Source: Shimia litoralis
Lineage (GTDB): Bacteria; Pseudomonadota; Alphaproteobacteria; Rhodobacterales; Rhodobacteraceae
Direction: 5' to 3'
Assembly: GCF_005518135.1 (NCBI RefSeq)
Contig: NZ_SULI01000007.1
Location: 93,856 to 157,855 of the forward strand
DNA length: 64,000 nt
Shown here: positions 1-9,897 of the stretch, piece after piece
Layout: every line of letters begins with the position of its first letter
Numbering within the stretch: position 1 is the stretch's first letter
Notes under the pieces: generated by a model
Databases searched by the model: none
What the model was told of the DNA's origin: nothing
What the model saw: the letters and a program-made list of their open reading frames with translations, nothing else
Program-made: the position numbers and the translations under genes

Positions 1-845
1 GGGGAGACGGGTTTCAGGCACAAAGTGGCCGATATCATCTGTATGTGTCTTATGCCTGCCCGTGGGCGCATCGCACGCTGATCTTTCGGTCCTTGAAAGG
101 TCTCGAACCTCACATCAGCATCTCGGCCGTACATCCCGAAATGCTTGGGGATGGCTGGACCTTTCAAACCGATACAGACGGGGCCACGGGGGATACCCTT
201 TATCAAAAGGAATTTGCCCACCAGATATATACGCGGGCCGACCCCGCCTATTCGGGGCGCGTGACGGTCCCTATTCTTTGGGACAAAGAGCGTAACACGA
301 TTGTCTCAAATGAAAGCGCCGAAATCATCCGCATGTTCAACAGTGCCTTTGACGCGGTGACAGGCAACACCACGGACTATTGGCCCGAAAACGATCGCAA
401 CGCCATCGAAGACGTGAATATGCGCATCTATGACACCTTCAACAATGGCGTCTACAAGTGCGGGTTTGCGACCAGTCAAGCCGCCTATGACACTGCGATT
501 GGTCCACTTTTTGATACGTTGGATTGGCTCGAAGAACGTCTATCGCATACGCGCTATCTCATGGGTGCACGTCTGACCGAAGCCGACTGGCGTCTATTCA
601 CAACCCTCATCCGATTTGATCCTGTGTATCACCTGCACTTTAAATGTAATCGCAAACGCTTGATCGATTACCCCAACCTATGGGCGTATACCCGTGATCT
701 GTTCCAACATTCAGGGGGCGCGCAGACTGTGAACTTTGCCCATATTGTCCGCCATTATCATTTCAGCCATGACACGATTAACCCGTACAGGATTATTCCG
801 ATCAATCCCGATCTAGACCATTGGGCGCCGCATCACAGAGGTTAG
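1..845 (+). CDS. Glutathionyl-hydroquinone reductase (Xi-class GST), 5' end outside window
   Basis: The reading frame is open from base 3, so the start lies upstream of the window; the GTG at 45 is internal. The visible part begins with the family's RYHLYVSYACPWAHRT stretch, in which the Cys of CPWA is the catalytic residue of ECM4/YqjG-type enzymes. These enzymes reduce glutathionyl-hydroquinones in the cytosol, using glutathione. A thioredoxin-fold half is followed by an all-helical GST C-domain containing the usual LTEADWRLFTTLIRFD stretch. About 280 residues are visible against roughly 320 in the family, so only a short N-terminus is missing. It converges on the next gene. Confidence 0.9.
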   Translation, partial: GDGFQAQSGRYHLYVSYACPWAHRTLIFRSLKGLEPHISISAVHPEMLGDGWTFQTDTDGATGDTLYQKEFAHQIYTRADPAYSGRVTVPILWDKERNTIVSNESAEIIRMFNSAFDAVTGNTTDYWPENDRNAIEDVNMRIYDTFNNGVYKCGFATSQAAYDTAIGPLFDTLDWLEERLSHTRYLMGARLTEADWRLFTTLIRFDPVYHLHFKCNRKRLIDYPNLWAYTRDLFQHSGGAQTVNFAHIVRHYHFSHDTINPYRIIPINPDLDHWAPHHRG

Positions 846-883
846 AACACGTCGCCAAAATCTGCGGATGGGGTTGAAATTTC

Positions 884-1273
884 TTACGAGGTTTTCACCT
901 CACCCGGCACATCGTCAGGCATACCGTAATGTGCCACCATCGCCGCCAAATCTTCTGGCGGCGTGCCTGTTTGCACAAACGCACATGCATTTGCACTGTG
1001 ATTGAAAATCGATCCATCGGAAAAGAACGAGGTGTTGGTGACAAAGATCACACGTGCGTCAGGTCGCCGGTAACTGGCAAAGTCCGCAATGGCCAGCGCG
1101 CCCCCTTCTTCCAAGACCAGATTCACAACCAAAATATCATAGGGCCGCATACACAGGGCGCGGATCGCGCTGGATTGTCCGTCTACCCGATCAACTTGGG
1201 CACCTTGGCGCTGAATATACCGTTGCCAGATTCGGCCCAAGTCCGGGTCTGTCTCGACAATCAGAACGCGCAT
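884..1273 (-). CDS. Receiver-domain protein lacking the phospho-acceptor Asp
   Basis: A 129-residue stand-alone response-regulator receiver fold beginning MRVLIVETDPDLG. I chose the ATG at 1273 because it is preceded by a good AGGGGA ribosome binding site; a longer frame to 1348 lacks one. At the end of strand beta-3, where receivers carry the phosphorylated Asp, the sequence reads DILVVNLVL, so the residue is Asn (N51). The Lys usually found after beta-5 is also absent (AFVQTGTPP). There is no output domain. It is therefore probably a pseudo-receiver that works by protein contact, not by phosphotransfer. Its partner is unknown. It is divergent from cobC. Confidence 0.75.
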   Translation of the reverse strand: MRVLIVETDPDLGRIWQRYIQRQGAQVDRVDGQSSAIRALCMRPYDILVVNLVLEEGGALAIADFASYRRPDARVIFVTNTSFFSDGSIFNHSANACAFVQTGTPPEDLAAMVAHYGMPDDVPGEVKTS

Positions 1274-1447
1274 GTGTTTCCCCTGATGAATTTCCGCACA
1301 AACCCGCTGGCTCGGACGGAACGTGGCGATCTCTAAAACTCCTAACAATTGGTTAATGATTGCTTAACAGGGCGCTAACATCGAACCCAATCTTGCCAAA
1401 CACGCGGTTTTCCGCTTGAACAAGCCCAACACAGTTCGGAGTCGCCC

Positions 1448-2404
1448 ATGCAGAGCCACAAGACAAGAGACCACGGTGGTGGGTTGGATGCAGCCATCGC
1501 ACGATGGGGCGGAACGCGAGCAGGCTGGATTGATCTGTCGACAGGGATCAACCCGCACCCCTATCCGGTGACCCAATTTCCAGGGTATGCTTGGACCATG
1601 CTGCCCGATCAATCAGCCCAAGACGACCTTTTGACAGCCGCGCGCAGCTTTTGGAAAGTGCCGCAAGACGCCGCTATCTTGGCCGCTCCGGGCGCGTCGG
1701 CGTTGATTGCGCGAATTCCAGCCTTGGCCCCTGCCGGATGCGTGGATATTCCCACTCCGACCTACAACGAACATGCCGCTGCGTTTGTTGGTCAGGGCTG
1801 GCGCTTGGCCCAAACGCCCCATGCCTGCGATAAAGCTGATGCGCGCGTTCTGGTGCACCCCAACAATCCAACGGGACGACTCTGGTCGCAAGACGAAGCC
1901 TGCGCCCCGCTTACGGTCATCGACGAAAGCTTTTGTGACGTCACACCGGACGCCAGCTTGATACGCGAAACGACACAACCCGGCCGTATTGTTTTGAAAA
2001 GCTTTGGCAAATTTTGGGGACTAGCCGGAGTGCGTTTGGGGTTTGCGATTGCGTTGCCCGACACCATCCAGCGTCTGACCGACCTGTGCGGGCCTTGGGC
2101 CACATCAGGCCCGGCATTACACATCGGCGCCAAAGCCTTGGGTGATACGACATGGGCCTCTGATACCCGGACGCGCCTTGCAACAGATGCAACACGCCTT
2201 GACGATTTGATGCTGTCTCATGGTGCGGCCTTGGCGGGCGGTACGTCTCTGTTTCGCCTGTACGAAGTCGATGACGCCACCGCCTGGCAATCCAAGCTCG
2301 CCAAAGCACATATCTGGTCACGCGTCTTTCCATACTCCAAAACATATTTGCGTCTTGGACTTCCTGCATCTGATCAATGGTCACAACTCGAGGCTGCGCT
2401 ATGA
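1448..2404 (+). CDS. cobC: Threonine-phosphate decarboxylase (cobalamin biosynthesis)
   Basis: A 318-residue fold-type I PLP enzyme. By family it decarboxylates L-threonine O-3-phosphate to (R)-1-aminopropan-2-yl phosphate, the linker joining the corrin ring to the nucleotide loop of B12. Visible features are [11 protein letters not shown] at the N-terminus, HPNNPTG around residue 140, and SFGK with the PLP lysine at about K188. The start is the ATG after a CGGAG ribosome binding site. The stop overlaps the next start by four bases (ATGA), so it is translationally coupled to cobD. It is named cobC in the aerobic-pathway nomenclature and cobD in Salmonella. No cobalamin riboswitch is visible upstream of this pair. 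Confidence 0.92.
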   Translation: MQSHKTRDHGGGLDAAIARWGGTRAGWIDLSTGINPHPYPVTQFPGYAWTMLPDQSAQDDLLTAARSFWKVPQDAAILAAPGASALIARIPALAPAGCVDIPTPTYNEHAAAFVGQGWRLAQTPHACDKADARVLVHPNNPTGRLWSQDEACAPLTVIDESFCDVTPDASLIRETTQPGRIVLKSFGKFWGLAGVRLGFAIALPDTIQRLTDLCGPWATSGPALHIGAKALGDTTWASDTRTRLATDATRLDDLMLSHGAALAGGTSLFRLYEVDDATAWQSKLAKAHIWSRVFPYSKTYLRLGLPASDQWSQLEAAL

Positions 2405-3309
2405 ACACTGCCCTGATTTTGCTTTTTGCCCTCATTCTTGATGCTCTCATTGGCGAGCCACGGTGGCTCTGGACGCGGGTGCCACATCCATCTGTGTTAA
2501 TGGGCCGTCTGATTGCAGAGGCAGACACACGTTTCAATCTTGGCGATATGCGCAAGCTCAAAGGCCTGTTGGTTATCTTGGGTCTGGTGGTCGCCATGGG
2601 GCTTCTTGGGAACATCATCGCGTTCTTTGGCTGGCTTCCCGAAATCTTGATTGTCGCCATTCTGTTGGCCCAGCGCTCGCTGGTGTCGCACGTTCAGGCG
2701 GTTGGGGACGGCTTGCGTATTTCGCTGGGGGATGGACGCCGTGCCGTGGCCCAGATCGTCAGCCGTGACACCGCCCATATGAACAAAAGCGACGTCTCGC
2801 GGTCGGCCATCGAGTCCGCAGCGGAGAACCTGTCAGATGGCGTGATTGCGCCCGCATTTTGGTTCTTAGTGGGCGGATTGCCAGGGCTGTTGATCTATAA
2901 GGTTGTGAACACCGCAGACAGCATGATCGGATATCGCACCGAACGGCACGTGGATTTCGGTTGGGCCGCCGCACGTCTGGATGACCTTTTGAACTGGATC
3001 CCTGCGCGGCTCACCGCGTTTCTGATCGCTGCGACCCACCATGGCGTCAGACATTGGCGCGACATCAAACAAGACGCGAAATTGCATCGGTCGCCAAATG
3101 CAGGCTGGCCGGAATCCGCAATGGCACGTGCGCTGAATATCGCGATTGCTGGCCCGCGATCTTATGATGGCAAGCTACAGGATTTTCCGTTTGTGAACCC
3201 GATGGGGCGCAAAGACCTTGGGCCGGACGACATTGATGCGGCCAGTGCTTCGCTGTGGCGTGCTTGGGCCGTACTTGTGATATTTGCCGTCCTTCTGAGT
3301 CCATTTTAG
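2401..3309 (+). CDS. cobD: Adenosylcobinamide-phosphate synthase
   Basis: A 302-residue multi-spanning inner-membrane protein of the CobD/CbiB family. It attaches aminopropanol (phosphate) to adenosylcobyric acid. It starts [20 protein letters not shown] and retains the family stretches [35 protein letters not shown] and [10 protein letters not shown]. The ATG at 2401 overlaps the cobC stop, which makes the two genes one translational unit; an in-frame start at 2377 lies inside cobC and is unlikely. The product of cobC is the direct co-substrate here, so the pairing is functional. Confidence 0.93.
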   Translation: MNTALILLFALILDALIGEPRWLWTRVPHPSVLMGRLIAEADTRFNLGDMRKLKGLLVILGLVVAMGLLGNIIAFFGWLPEILIVAILLAQRSLVSHVQAVGDGLRISLGDGRRAVAQIVSRDTAHMNKSDVSRSAIESAAENLSDGVIAPAFWFLVGGLPGLLIYKVVNTADSMIGYRTERHVDFGWAAARLDDLLNWIPARLTAFLIAATHHGVRHWRDIKQDAKLHRSPNAGWPESAMARALNIAIAGPRSYDGKLQDFPFVNPMGRKDLGPDDIDAASASLWRAWAVLVIFAVLLSPF

Positions 3310-3370
3310 AATGGCTTGTGCCCCGCGCGGGACCTGCTAACGTTTTGAACATATTGATTTCGAGGTTTCT

Positions 3371-4540
3371 ATGCGTCTAATTCCACTTCTCGCCGCTCTG
3401 GTTCTGAGCGCACATACAGCGACCGCTGCCACACAGTGCGGAGGGTCCTTTAACGGATTCGTCAAAGGCCTCAAGAGAGAAGCCATCGCAAACGGTCATT
3501 CGAAATCAACCGTGAATGCGTTCTTTGCCAATGTGAAAAAAGATCCCAAAACCCTTAAGGCTGACCGCTCTCAGGGTGTGTTCCAAATGCCGTTTATCGA
3601 TTTCTCTCGACGTTTGATCAGCAAAAACCGCATTGATGTCGGGAAGTCAAAAGCGAAGACCTACAGCAGTACGTTTGACCGGATCGAACGCAACTATGGC
3701 GTATCACGTGGCGTGCTTCTCGCGTTTTGGGCCTTTGAGACCGATTACGGCGCATTCCAAGGCGATTTTAATACGCTCAACTCGCTGGTCACGCTCTCGC
3801 ATGACTGCCGCCGCCCCGAACTCTTTCGTCCACAGGTTTTTGCCGCACTGGAACTGTATGAAAACGGTGATTTCAGCCCGACAAAAACCACGGGCGCATG
3901 GGCTGGCGAAATCGGCATGGTACAAATGTTGCCAAAAGACATCCTTGAAAATGGCGTGGATGGTGATGGCGACGGCAAGGTCCGCCTGAAAACGTCCCCA
4001 CAGGATGCCCTGATGTCGGGCGGCAACATGTTGAAACAACTTGGGTGGCGCGCGGGAGAGCCGTGGCTTCAGGAAGTATCCGTACCCAAGAATCTTGATT
4101 GGTCAAAATCGGGATTGAACCATTCTATGAAAGCGTCTGAATGGGCACGCATGGGCGTCAAACCTCGTCAGGGGAAGCTCCCAAATCTGCAAGCATCCCT
4201 GCTATTGCCGCAAGGACGTAAAGGTCCGGCCTTTTTGGCGTATCCAAATTTCCGCGTCTATTTTGAATGGAACAAGAGCTTTGTGTACGTAACTACAGCG
4301 GCCTACTTTGCCACCCGTCTGGAGGGGGCAAAATCATACGTGGCCGGAAATCCGGACCCTGCATTTAACGGCAACCAAATGAAATCCCTTCAGAAGAAAC
4401 TTAAGGCGCATGGTCATGACGTCGGCAAAGTTGATGGAATTCTTGGGGCCAAGACACGTGCAGCCGTTCAAAAAGAGCAAATTCGCCTTGGCCTTCCGGC
4501 CGATGCATGGCCGACAGCTCAACTGATGAACAAGCTGTAA
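3371..4540 (+). CDS. Lytic murein transglycosylase, MltB-type (SLT_2) with C-terminal peptidoglycan-binding domain
   Basis: A 389-residue exported protein. Residues 1 to about 20 are a signal peptide ending HTATAA. An SLT_2 lytic transglycosylase domain follows at about 25-310, with the catalytic Glu in LLAFWAFETDYG (E123) and the LVTLSHDCRRPELFR and GEIGMVQMLP stretches. A PG_binding_1 repeat closes the protein (LQKKLKAHGHDVGKVDGILGAKTRAA). It cleaves glycan strands in the periplasm to give 1,6-anhydromuropeptides. There is no lipobox, so it is probably soluble. A GAGGTTT ribosome binding site precedes the ATG. Confidence 0.9.
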   Translation: MRLIPLLAALVLSAHTATAATQCGGSFNGFVKGLKREAIANGHSKSTVNAFFANVKKDPKTLKADRSQGVFQMPFIDFSRRLISKNRIDVGKSKAKTYSSTFDRIERNYGVSRGVLLAFWAFETDYGAFQGDFNTLNSLVTLSHDCRRPELFRPQVFAALELYENGDFSPTKTTGAWAGEIGMVQMLPKDILENGVDGDGDGKVRLKTSPQDALMSGGNMLKQLGWRAGEPWLQEVSVPKNLDWSKSGLNHSMKASEWARMGVKPRQGKLPNLQASLLLPQGRKGPAFLAYPNFRVYFEWNKSFVYVTTAAYFATRLEGAKSYVAGNPDPAFNGNQMKSLQKKLKAHGHDVGKVDGILGAKTRAAVQKEQIRLGLPADAWPTAQLMNKL

Positions 4541-4585
4541 GTCGCATGCGCTGGCTCAAAGCCGCGCGGTATCGAAATATGCGCG

Positions 4586-4936
4586 TTAGGGGCGTACGGG
4601 AAACCGCTCGCCCTTTTCGGTTAAAAGCACCAAACGCCCGTCATTCCGGACAAATCGATCACATCGCAACGTTCCGGTGACAAAGGTCACACAGACCAGC
4701 CCTGCGTCGCCGACTTCATAGTGCCCTTCCCAAAGCCCACCGCCGCCATAGGTATAGGAATAGGTTCCGTCCGAGCCGAATACCGATGTCCCGCCGTCGT
4801 AATACTCGATCTTCTGTCCCGAAAGCGCTTGCTGCAAACCTTCGGCATCAAACAGCACATCGCTTTCCCTCAGGCGCCAGTCTTGCGCCAGCACCGGGTC
4901 TGCCAAAAACAATGTCGCACAAATCAGTTTCCACAT
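4586..4936 (-). CDS. Small secreted protein of unknown function
   Basis: A 116-residue protein that I cannot assign to a characterised family. The first ~17 residues form a signal peptide (MWKLICATLFLADPVLAQ), so the mature protein is periplasmic. The body is rich in Gly, Tyr and acidic residues and reads like a small beta-barrel or sandwich (SDGTYSYTYGGGGLWEGHYEV). Two Cys in VCVTFVTGTLRCDRF could form a disulfide. An AAGGAG ribosome binding site precedes the ATG. It is convergent with the transglycosylase gene and in tandem with, but not clearly co-transcribed with, its upstream neighbours. Confidence 0.7.
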   Translation of the reverse strand: MWKLICATLFLADPVLAQDWRLRESDVLFDAEGLQQALSGQKIEYYDGGTSVFGSDGTYSYTYGGGGLWEGHYEVGDAGLVCVTFVTGTLRCDRFVRNDGRLVLLTEKGERFPVRP

Positions 4937-5001
4937 AGCGATCTCCTTACAACAGACACTATGGCAAATCGCTTGTCGCTGCTGTCACGAAGCAGTGAGC
5001 A

Positions 5002-6243
5002 TCAATCTTGGCCCTGTTGAACCAATCCTTCGGCACACCACTGATCAAAAATGTCCAACGCCTGCTCTGCGAACCTCAGGTCATTGATATGTGCATCGAC
5101 ATCATACACCTGAACCGCGTCTGGCAGACTGGCCCGAAGCGCCGCCAAGAACACCTCGAGACCATCGCGATCATGCAAGTCAGCGCCTTCGCGGTCCCAT
5201 TCGCCAAGGCCGTCGCGCGGCAGCAATACGGCTGTGGGGCCCGTTGCGGTCGACAATTGCCGCGCATGTGCGTGCGCAATCTCTTCGCGCTCGGCACCAC
5301 TCATCACGATGGACGTCAACAATCGGTTATGAGCGTGTTTCGGGTGGTTGGCCCATTTTTCCGGCACCGGTTGCCACCCCACGATATCAACCAGATCATA
5401 ACATCCCGGCGCGACCAACTGTGGTGTGCCTGCCAAACCTGCGCCCGTCAGCCGGCTTTGGCCTGCTGATATATTCGAGCCATGAATATGGTTGCCCAGT
5501 TCTTGCGTACAGAAATCAAAGACACAGGCAAACGCCCCTTGGGCTGCGAGGCTCTCAAAAGCGCGGCCCCCCATACCCGTGGCGTGAAACACGGCCACTT
5601 CGAACCCGCGATCCTCCAAGGCCGGTTTGAGCTGTACCATGTATTTCAAGGCTGACTTGCCCAATGAGGTCATGCCAATCAGGGGTTTGCTGCGATCCGG
5701 CGCCACCACGGCGCGCGCGGCCCCCAGCACAGCTCCAGCGGCTTGGCTTAGGGACGCTTTGCAGACGGAATTCAAGCCATACAATCCGCCAGCCCAAAGG
5801 ATCATCTGCGTGTCCGCAGCCAAGCGTTCTGCCGGAATCAAGGGCGAAAACGACACCGTCGAAACGATGTATTTTGGCACACCCAAAGGCAAAGCAGCGC
5901 AGACATCCAGCGCCAGATCGGTCCCCATGGTTCCGCCCAGAACAATCACACCATCAAATTGGCCTTCGGAAAATAGCCGCGCAGCCAAGAGGCTCGCGCC
6001 GTGTGCCATAATTTGCATCGCATGATTTTCATCCCCCGAGTCAATCGCGGCTTGGATCGTGCTTGCGCCTGCTTGGGCCACATCGTGCTTGGAATAATCC
6101 GTCGGGTTTGACGGGTCCCCCAAAACAGAGACATCCATCGTTTTAACCTGACCGCCCTGATCGCGGATCACGTCGGCCAAAAAGGCCAGTTCATCGTCTT
6201 TGGTATCATAAGTTCCAACAACGAGGATTGATTTCTCTGACAT
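5002..6243 (-). CDS. Tm-1-like ATP-binding domain protein (UPF0261)
   Basis: A 413-residue protein of the UPF0261/Tm-1-like family, whose plant member binds a viral replication protein but whose bacterial role is not established. Visible family marks are ILVVGTYDTKDDE at the N-terminus, a glycine-rich GVIVLGGTMGTDLA and the GMTSLGKSALKYM stretch. The ATG at 6243 was chosen for its AGAGGAGA ribosome binding site; the frame stays open to 6285 inside the aldehyde dehydrogenase gene. It is the last gene of the tctCBA-aldehyde dehydrogenase run. As I recall, relatives often sit next to, or are fused to, a TIM-barrel 'PEP hydrolase' protein; that partner is absent here. Confidence 0.85.
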   Translation of the reverse strand: MSEKSILVVGTYDTKDDELAFLADVIRDQGGQVKTMDVSVLGDPSNPTDYSKHDVAQAGASTIQAAIDSGDENHAMQIMAHGASLLAARLFSEGQFDGVIVLGGTMGTDLALDVCAALPLGVPKYIVSTVSFSPLIPAERLAADTQMILWAGGLYGLNSVCKASLSQAAGAVLGAARAVVAPDRSKPLIGMTSLGKSALKYMVQLKPALEDRGFEVAVFHATGMGGRAFESLAAQGAFACVFDFCTQELGNHIHGSNISAGQSRLTGAGLAGTPQLVAPGCYDLVDIVGWQPVPEKWANHPKHAHNRLLTSIVMSGAEREEIAHAHARQLSTATGPTAVLLPRDGLGEWDREGADLHDRDGLEVFLAALRASLPDAVQVYDVDAHINDLRFAEQALDIFDQWCAEGLVQQGQD

Positions 6244-6269
6244 CTGAATTTCTCCTCTGGAAGGCGGCG

Positions 6270-7754
6270 TTATAGTTTGATCCATGCGGTTTTGAGATCC
6301 ACATACTTGTCCAAAGCGTGCATGGATTTGTCGTGGCCATTGCCGGATTGTCCGACGCCCCCCAACGGTACGGTACCATCAGCGCCGCCATAAGTGTTGA
6401 CGTGCATCACCCCGGTGCGCACCTGTCGGATCATCCGGTGTGCGCGTGACAGATTGGATGTCCAAACCCCACCAGCCAATCCATACACCGTGGAATTGGC
6501 GATTCTGACGGCTTCGTCATCACTCGAAAACGGGGTCACACCGAGCACAGGCCCAAAGACCTCTTTTTGCGCTAGTGTGGCATCAGGTCTGACGCCAGTC
6601 ACCACGGTGGGCGCCATATAATAGCCGCCAGTCTCGGTCAAAATCTGTGTCCCGCCGGTTTCAACCTGCCCGCCTTCGTTCTTGGCTGTTTCAACAAAAG
6701 AGAGGTTTTGCCGGAGCTGTGGTTCGGAATTGATTGCGCCGATCTGGGTTGTCGTCTCCAGTGGGTCGCCCACGCGCATCGCCTCGGCAGCCTTCACCAC
6801 CGCCCGTACAAAGTCATCGTGTATTGTGTCCTCGACCAAGAGCCGCGATCCCGCGACACAGACCTGACCCGAGTTGCGGAAAATGCCATGCGCGGCCACT
6901 TTGGCGGCCTCGTCCAAATCGGGTGCATCCGCAAAAACCATATTTGGAGATTTCCCGCCAAGCTCTAGATATACGCGCTTGAGGTTAGACTGTGCCGCAT
7001 ATTCCAACAGCCGACGCCCTGTCCCGCCAGAGCCCGTAAAGACCAGCGCGTCAACGTCCATCGAAAGCCCCATGGCCTGTCCGACCACGGCCCCCTCGCC
7101 CGTCACGACGTTCAACACACCTGCCGGCAGGCCCGCTTCAAGTCCAAGTTCCGCCATGCGGATCAACGAAAGCGACGCGGTTTCCGGCGGTTTCACAACA
7201 ACCGAATTCCCCATTGCAAGCGCGGGTCCGATTTTCCACGCGCCAATCATCAACGGGAAATTCCAAGGAATAATTGCGCCCACGACCCCAACGGGTTCCT
7301 TGTGAACAAGACCCAGAACGTCACCAGACGTGGGGGCGATTTCGCCATACACTTTGTCCAACGCTTCGGCGTAATACCTGATTGTTCCGGCGGCCGAACC
7401 TGGTTCAGCCTTGAGCGCCATCGCAATTTCGGTTCCGTTGTCACGCACCCCGAGAACCGCCAGTTCCAACGCGTTGTCTTCGATCAACTCGGCCCAGCGC
7501 AAGAGCACTTTCTTACGCGCTTGGGGCGGTTGCCCTGCCCAGCGTTGATCTTCGAAGGCCATACGTGCGGCAGCAATCGCTGCGGTCATATCTTGGGCCG
7601 TGCCTTTGACAACCTGCGTCAAAAGCGTGCCATCAATCGGTGACACCACATCCATTGTGGCCCCATCCGACGCAGGCAAATGTTTGCCATCGATAAGATG
7701 TGTCTGCGTGGGAATTTCGCGCGCTCTGAGCGCGTCAATTTTGCTCTGATCCAT
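6270..7754 (-). CDS. NAD(P)-dependent aldehyde dehydrogenase
   Basis: A 494-residue ALDH-superfamily enzyme that oxidises an aldehyde to the acid. The Rossmann fingerprint FTGSGGTGRR, the general base in LELGGKSP (E264) and the nucleophile in NSGQVCVAGSR (C299) are all present, and the length is normal. The closest feel is to amino-aldehyde or betaine-aldehyde dehydrogenases, but the substrate cannot be read from sequence. It starts 5 bases after the tctA stop, so it belongs to the transporter operon. The class-III aminotransferase across the divergent promoter would supply an aldehyde from an amine, which fits a transaminate-then-oxidise route (inference). Confidence 0.9.
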   Translation of the reverse strand: MDQSKIDALRAREIPTQTHLIDGKHLPASDGATMDVVSPIDGTLLTQVVKGTAQDMTAAIAAARMAFEDQRWAGQPPQARKKVLLRWAELIEDNALELAVLGVRDNGTEIAMALKAEPGSAAGTIRYYAEALDKVYGEIAPTSGDVLGLVHKEPVGVVGAIIPWNFPLMIGAWKIGPALAMGNSVVVKPPETASLSLIRMAELGLEAGLPAGVLNVVTGEGAVVGQAMGLSMDVDALVFTGSGGTGRRLLEYAAQSNLKRVYLELGGKSPNMVFADAPDLDEAAKVAAHGIFRNSGQVCVAGSRLLVEDTIHDDFVRAVVKAAEAMRVGDPLETTTQIGAINSEPQLRQNLSFVETAKNEGGQVETGGTQILTETGGYYMAPTVVTGVRPDATLAQKEVFGPVLGVTPFSSDDEAVRIANSTVYGLAGGVWTSNLSRAHRMIRQVRTGVMHVNTYGGADGTVPLGGVGQSGNGHDKSMHALDKYVDLKTAWIKL

Positions 7755-7759
7755 AGAAC

Positions 7760-9277
7760 CTACCGAGTTTGAGAGTCATGAAGATCGTGGTCTTCTTCGG
7801 GCAGATGCGCCCGATATTCCTTGATCAGCGTTCGGATATGCAGAACGACAACCATTACGATCAATGCAAAGAGGATGGCCGCAATCGGGCGGTCAATCAT
7901 ATCAAGCGGCGTCTTGAGTCGAGGCAGCGCAGAACGCAGCTTAACTTCCATAATGCCGCCAAGGACCATCCCCAAAATGATGGGAACGATGGGCAAGTTC
8001 AGCCGCTTGAGAACAAGACCAAGCACCCCAAATCCTGCTGCGATCATACAGTCGGTCAACGAGTTTCGAAGTGAATATACGCCCACAAAAGACAGAATCA
8101 GAATGAGCACACCCAGAAAACGGGTCGGAACACGTATGATCTTGGTCAGCAAATTTGTCGAAAACAGCAGAAAGATCATCACGATCACATTCAGAAGGAT
8201 GAGCGCAATATAGAGCCCGTACACAAGGTCGATATTGTTCTGAAACAACTGCGGGCCGGGGATCACATTATGCACATAGAACACCGACAACATCATCGCC
8301 GTCAGGGCTTCTCCTGGAATGCCCAAAGCCAGCAATGGGATCATGGCGGCCGCCGGAACCGCATTGTTGGCAGCTTCAGACGCAATCAAGCCTTCTGGCG
8401 ATCCTTTGCCAAAGTCATCAGGGTTTTTTGACGTTTTTTGCGCATAGGTATAGCTCATGAACTGAGCTGTGAATTCACCCGTTCCCGGAATCATCCCAAG
8501 GATCACGCCAAAACCCGAGGCCACGGTGGCCACACGTTTATGCTTCAACAATTCACGAAATCCCGCCATCATTCGCCCTGTCACGGGTTTAGCCTCGGGG
8601 CTGGAATCTGGCGTCGTCAGCAAAAAGAATGCCTGACTAAGCGCAAACAGCCCTAAGACAACCACGATCAGATTGATACCGGAACTTAGAAACGTCAGAC
8701 CAAAGGTATAGCGCTGTGTATATGTGACGGCGTCCAGTCCAATAGTTTGCAAAAATATCCCGAACATCGCCAACATCCCGGCGGCAAAGATCTGTCCCCG
8801 ATGGGCAATAATTACCAGAATTATCCCCAGCAACGCCGCAAGAAAAATCTCGCGACTGCCAAACATCGGCGCGATCCAAGCCAGCACTGGCGACAATAAG
8901 ATCAAACACAGAATGCCGAATATCCCGCCCCAGAACGACGCGCTATAGGCCAGAGATACCGCGCGATGCGCCTCGCCATTCTGGGTCATCGGATACCCGT
9001 CATAAGACGTCAACGCATTGACGGCAGTCCCCGGGGTATTAATCAACACCGCCGGAATCGCCCCCCCGTACATTGAAGACCCGTAGATCCCCAGCAACAT
9101 CGTCAACCCGACAATCGGGTCCAGCGAAAACGTGGCGGGCAACAAGATGGCGATGGCCACGGCGGGTCCAACACCGGGGATCGCCCCAATAATCACCCCT
9201 CCGATTGAGCCCACCAATAGCGCAACGACCACATCCCAGCGGGCGAGCATTTCAGCACCTGCAATTAGATCTTCCAT
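7760..9277 (-). CDS. tctA: TTT-family transporter large membrane subunit TctA
   Basis: A 505-residue protein with about 12 membrane segments, the permease of a tripartite tricarboxylate transporter. Diagnostic stretches are GAIPGVGPAVAIAILLP, SMYGGAIPAVLINTPG with AVNALTSYDGYP, and the second-half repeat GMIPGTGEF...AAMIPLLALGIPG. It uses an ion gradient and a periplasmic binding protein (tctC) to import carboxylates. A GGAGCGACGG ribosome binding site lies before the ATG. It follows tctB by 12 bases and precedes the aldehyde dehydrogenase by 5, indicating one transcript. Confidence 0.95.
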   Translation of the reverse strand: MEDLIAGAEMLARWDVVVALLVGSIGGVIIGAIPGVGPAVAIAILLPATFSLDPIVGLTMLLGIYGSSMYGGAIPAVLINTPGTAVNALTSYDGYPMTQNGEAHRAVSLAYSASFWGGIFGILCLILLSPVLAWIAPMFGSREIFLAALLGIILVIIAHRGQIFAAGMLAMFGIFLQTIGLDAVTYTQRYTFGLTFLSSGINLIVVVLGLFALSQAFFLLTTPDSSPEAKPVTGRMMAGFRELLKHKRVATVASGFGVILGMIPGTGEFTAQFMSYTYAQKTSKNPDDFGKGSPEGLIASEAANNAVPAAAMIPLLALGIPGEALTAMMLSVFYVHNVIPGPQLFQNNIDLVYGLYIALILLNVIVMIFLLFSTNLLTKIIRVPTRFLGVLILILSFVGVYSLRNSLTDCMIAAGFGVLGLVLKRLNLPIVPIILGMVLGGIMEVKLRSALPRLKTPLDMIDRPIAAILFALIVMVVVLHIRTLIKEYRAHLPEEDHDLHDSQTR

Positions 9278-9289
9278 CCGTCGCTCCGA

Positions 9290-9829
9290 TCAAAAATAGG
9301 TCAGCATGAGTTGCCGCAAGCCATCCGGCAGCACCTCGTACACTTGGCCCGCAGGTAACTTGACCTGCAAAAACGCTTTGAAAAGCAAAACAATTCCGAT
9401 TGCACTCGCGGTGGCAGAGATCAAAATAATTCGGCTTCGATATCCGGCGCGGATCGTCAACAACAGCGCGAAAACGATCGTTGACGGTAGATATCCTGCC
9501 CAAGGCACGATCGCCGCATAGGCCACAAACCAAAACGCAAATTCAAAAGAACACACCCAGAGCCAAACCTCGGTCCACCGCCCTTCAATGCGCTCTGACA
9601 ACATCGAGCCCAACAAATGAAACGCTGCAAACCCTGTCATACCAATCAAAGACACCGCAGGCCAAAATCGAGGTTGCGCAAACAGTTTTCCATTGGGTTT
9701 ATATGCCGTTTGGGCAAATATTTGAGACAGCAGAAACACGGCAACAGCCAATGCGATCCAAGCGAAAACAATATCCCCCGGACGGCGATACCGCTTGAAC
9801 AGTGCCTGCAAGGTTTTAATGCGCGACAT
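9290..9829 (-). CDS. tctB: TTT-family transporter small membrane subunit TctB
   Basis: A 179-residue membrane protein with four predicted helices. The first begins FAWIALAVAVFLLSQIF, and a central pair surrounds the FWFVAYAAIVPWAGYLPSTIVFALLL stretch typical of TctB. It partners TctA in the inner membrane. The ATG follows a GAGGTGTCAC ribosome binding site. It lies between tctC and tctA in the canonical C-B-A order. Confidence 0.9.
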   Translation of the reverse strand: MSRIKTLQALFKRYRRPGDIVFAWIALAVAVFLLSQIFAQTAYKPNGKLFAQPRFWPAVSLIGMTGFAAFHLLGSMLSERIEGRWTEVWLWVCSFEFAFWFVAYAAIVPWAGYLPSTIVFALLLTIRAGYRSRIILISATASAIGIVLLFKAFLQVKLPAGQVYEVLPDGLRQLMLTYF

Positions 9830-9897
9830 GTGACACCTCGGTGGTGGGGTGAAAGGCGCGCGACCTCAGGCCGCGCGCAATGTGAGGTTTGACAGTT

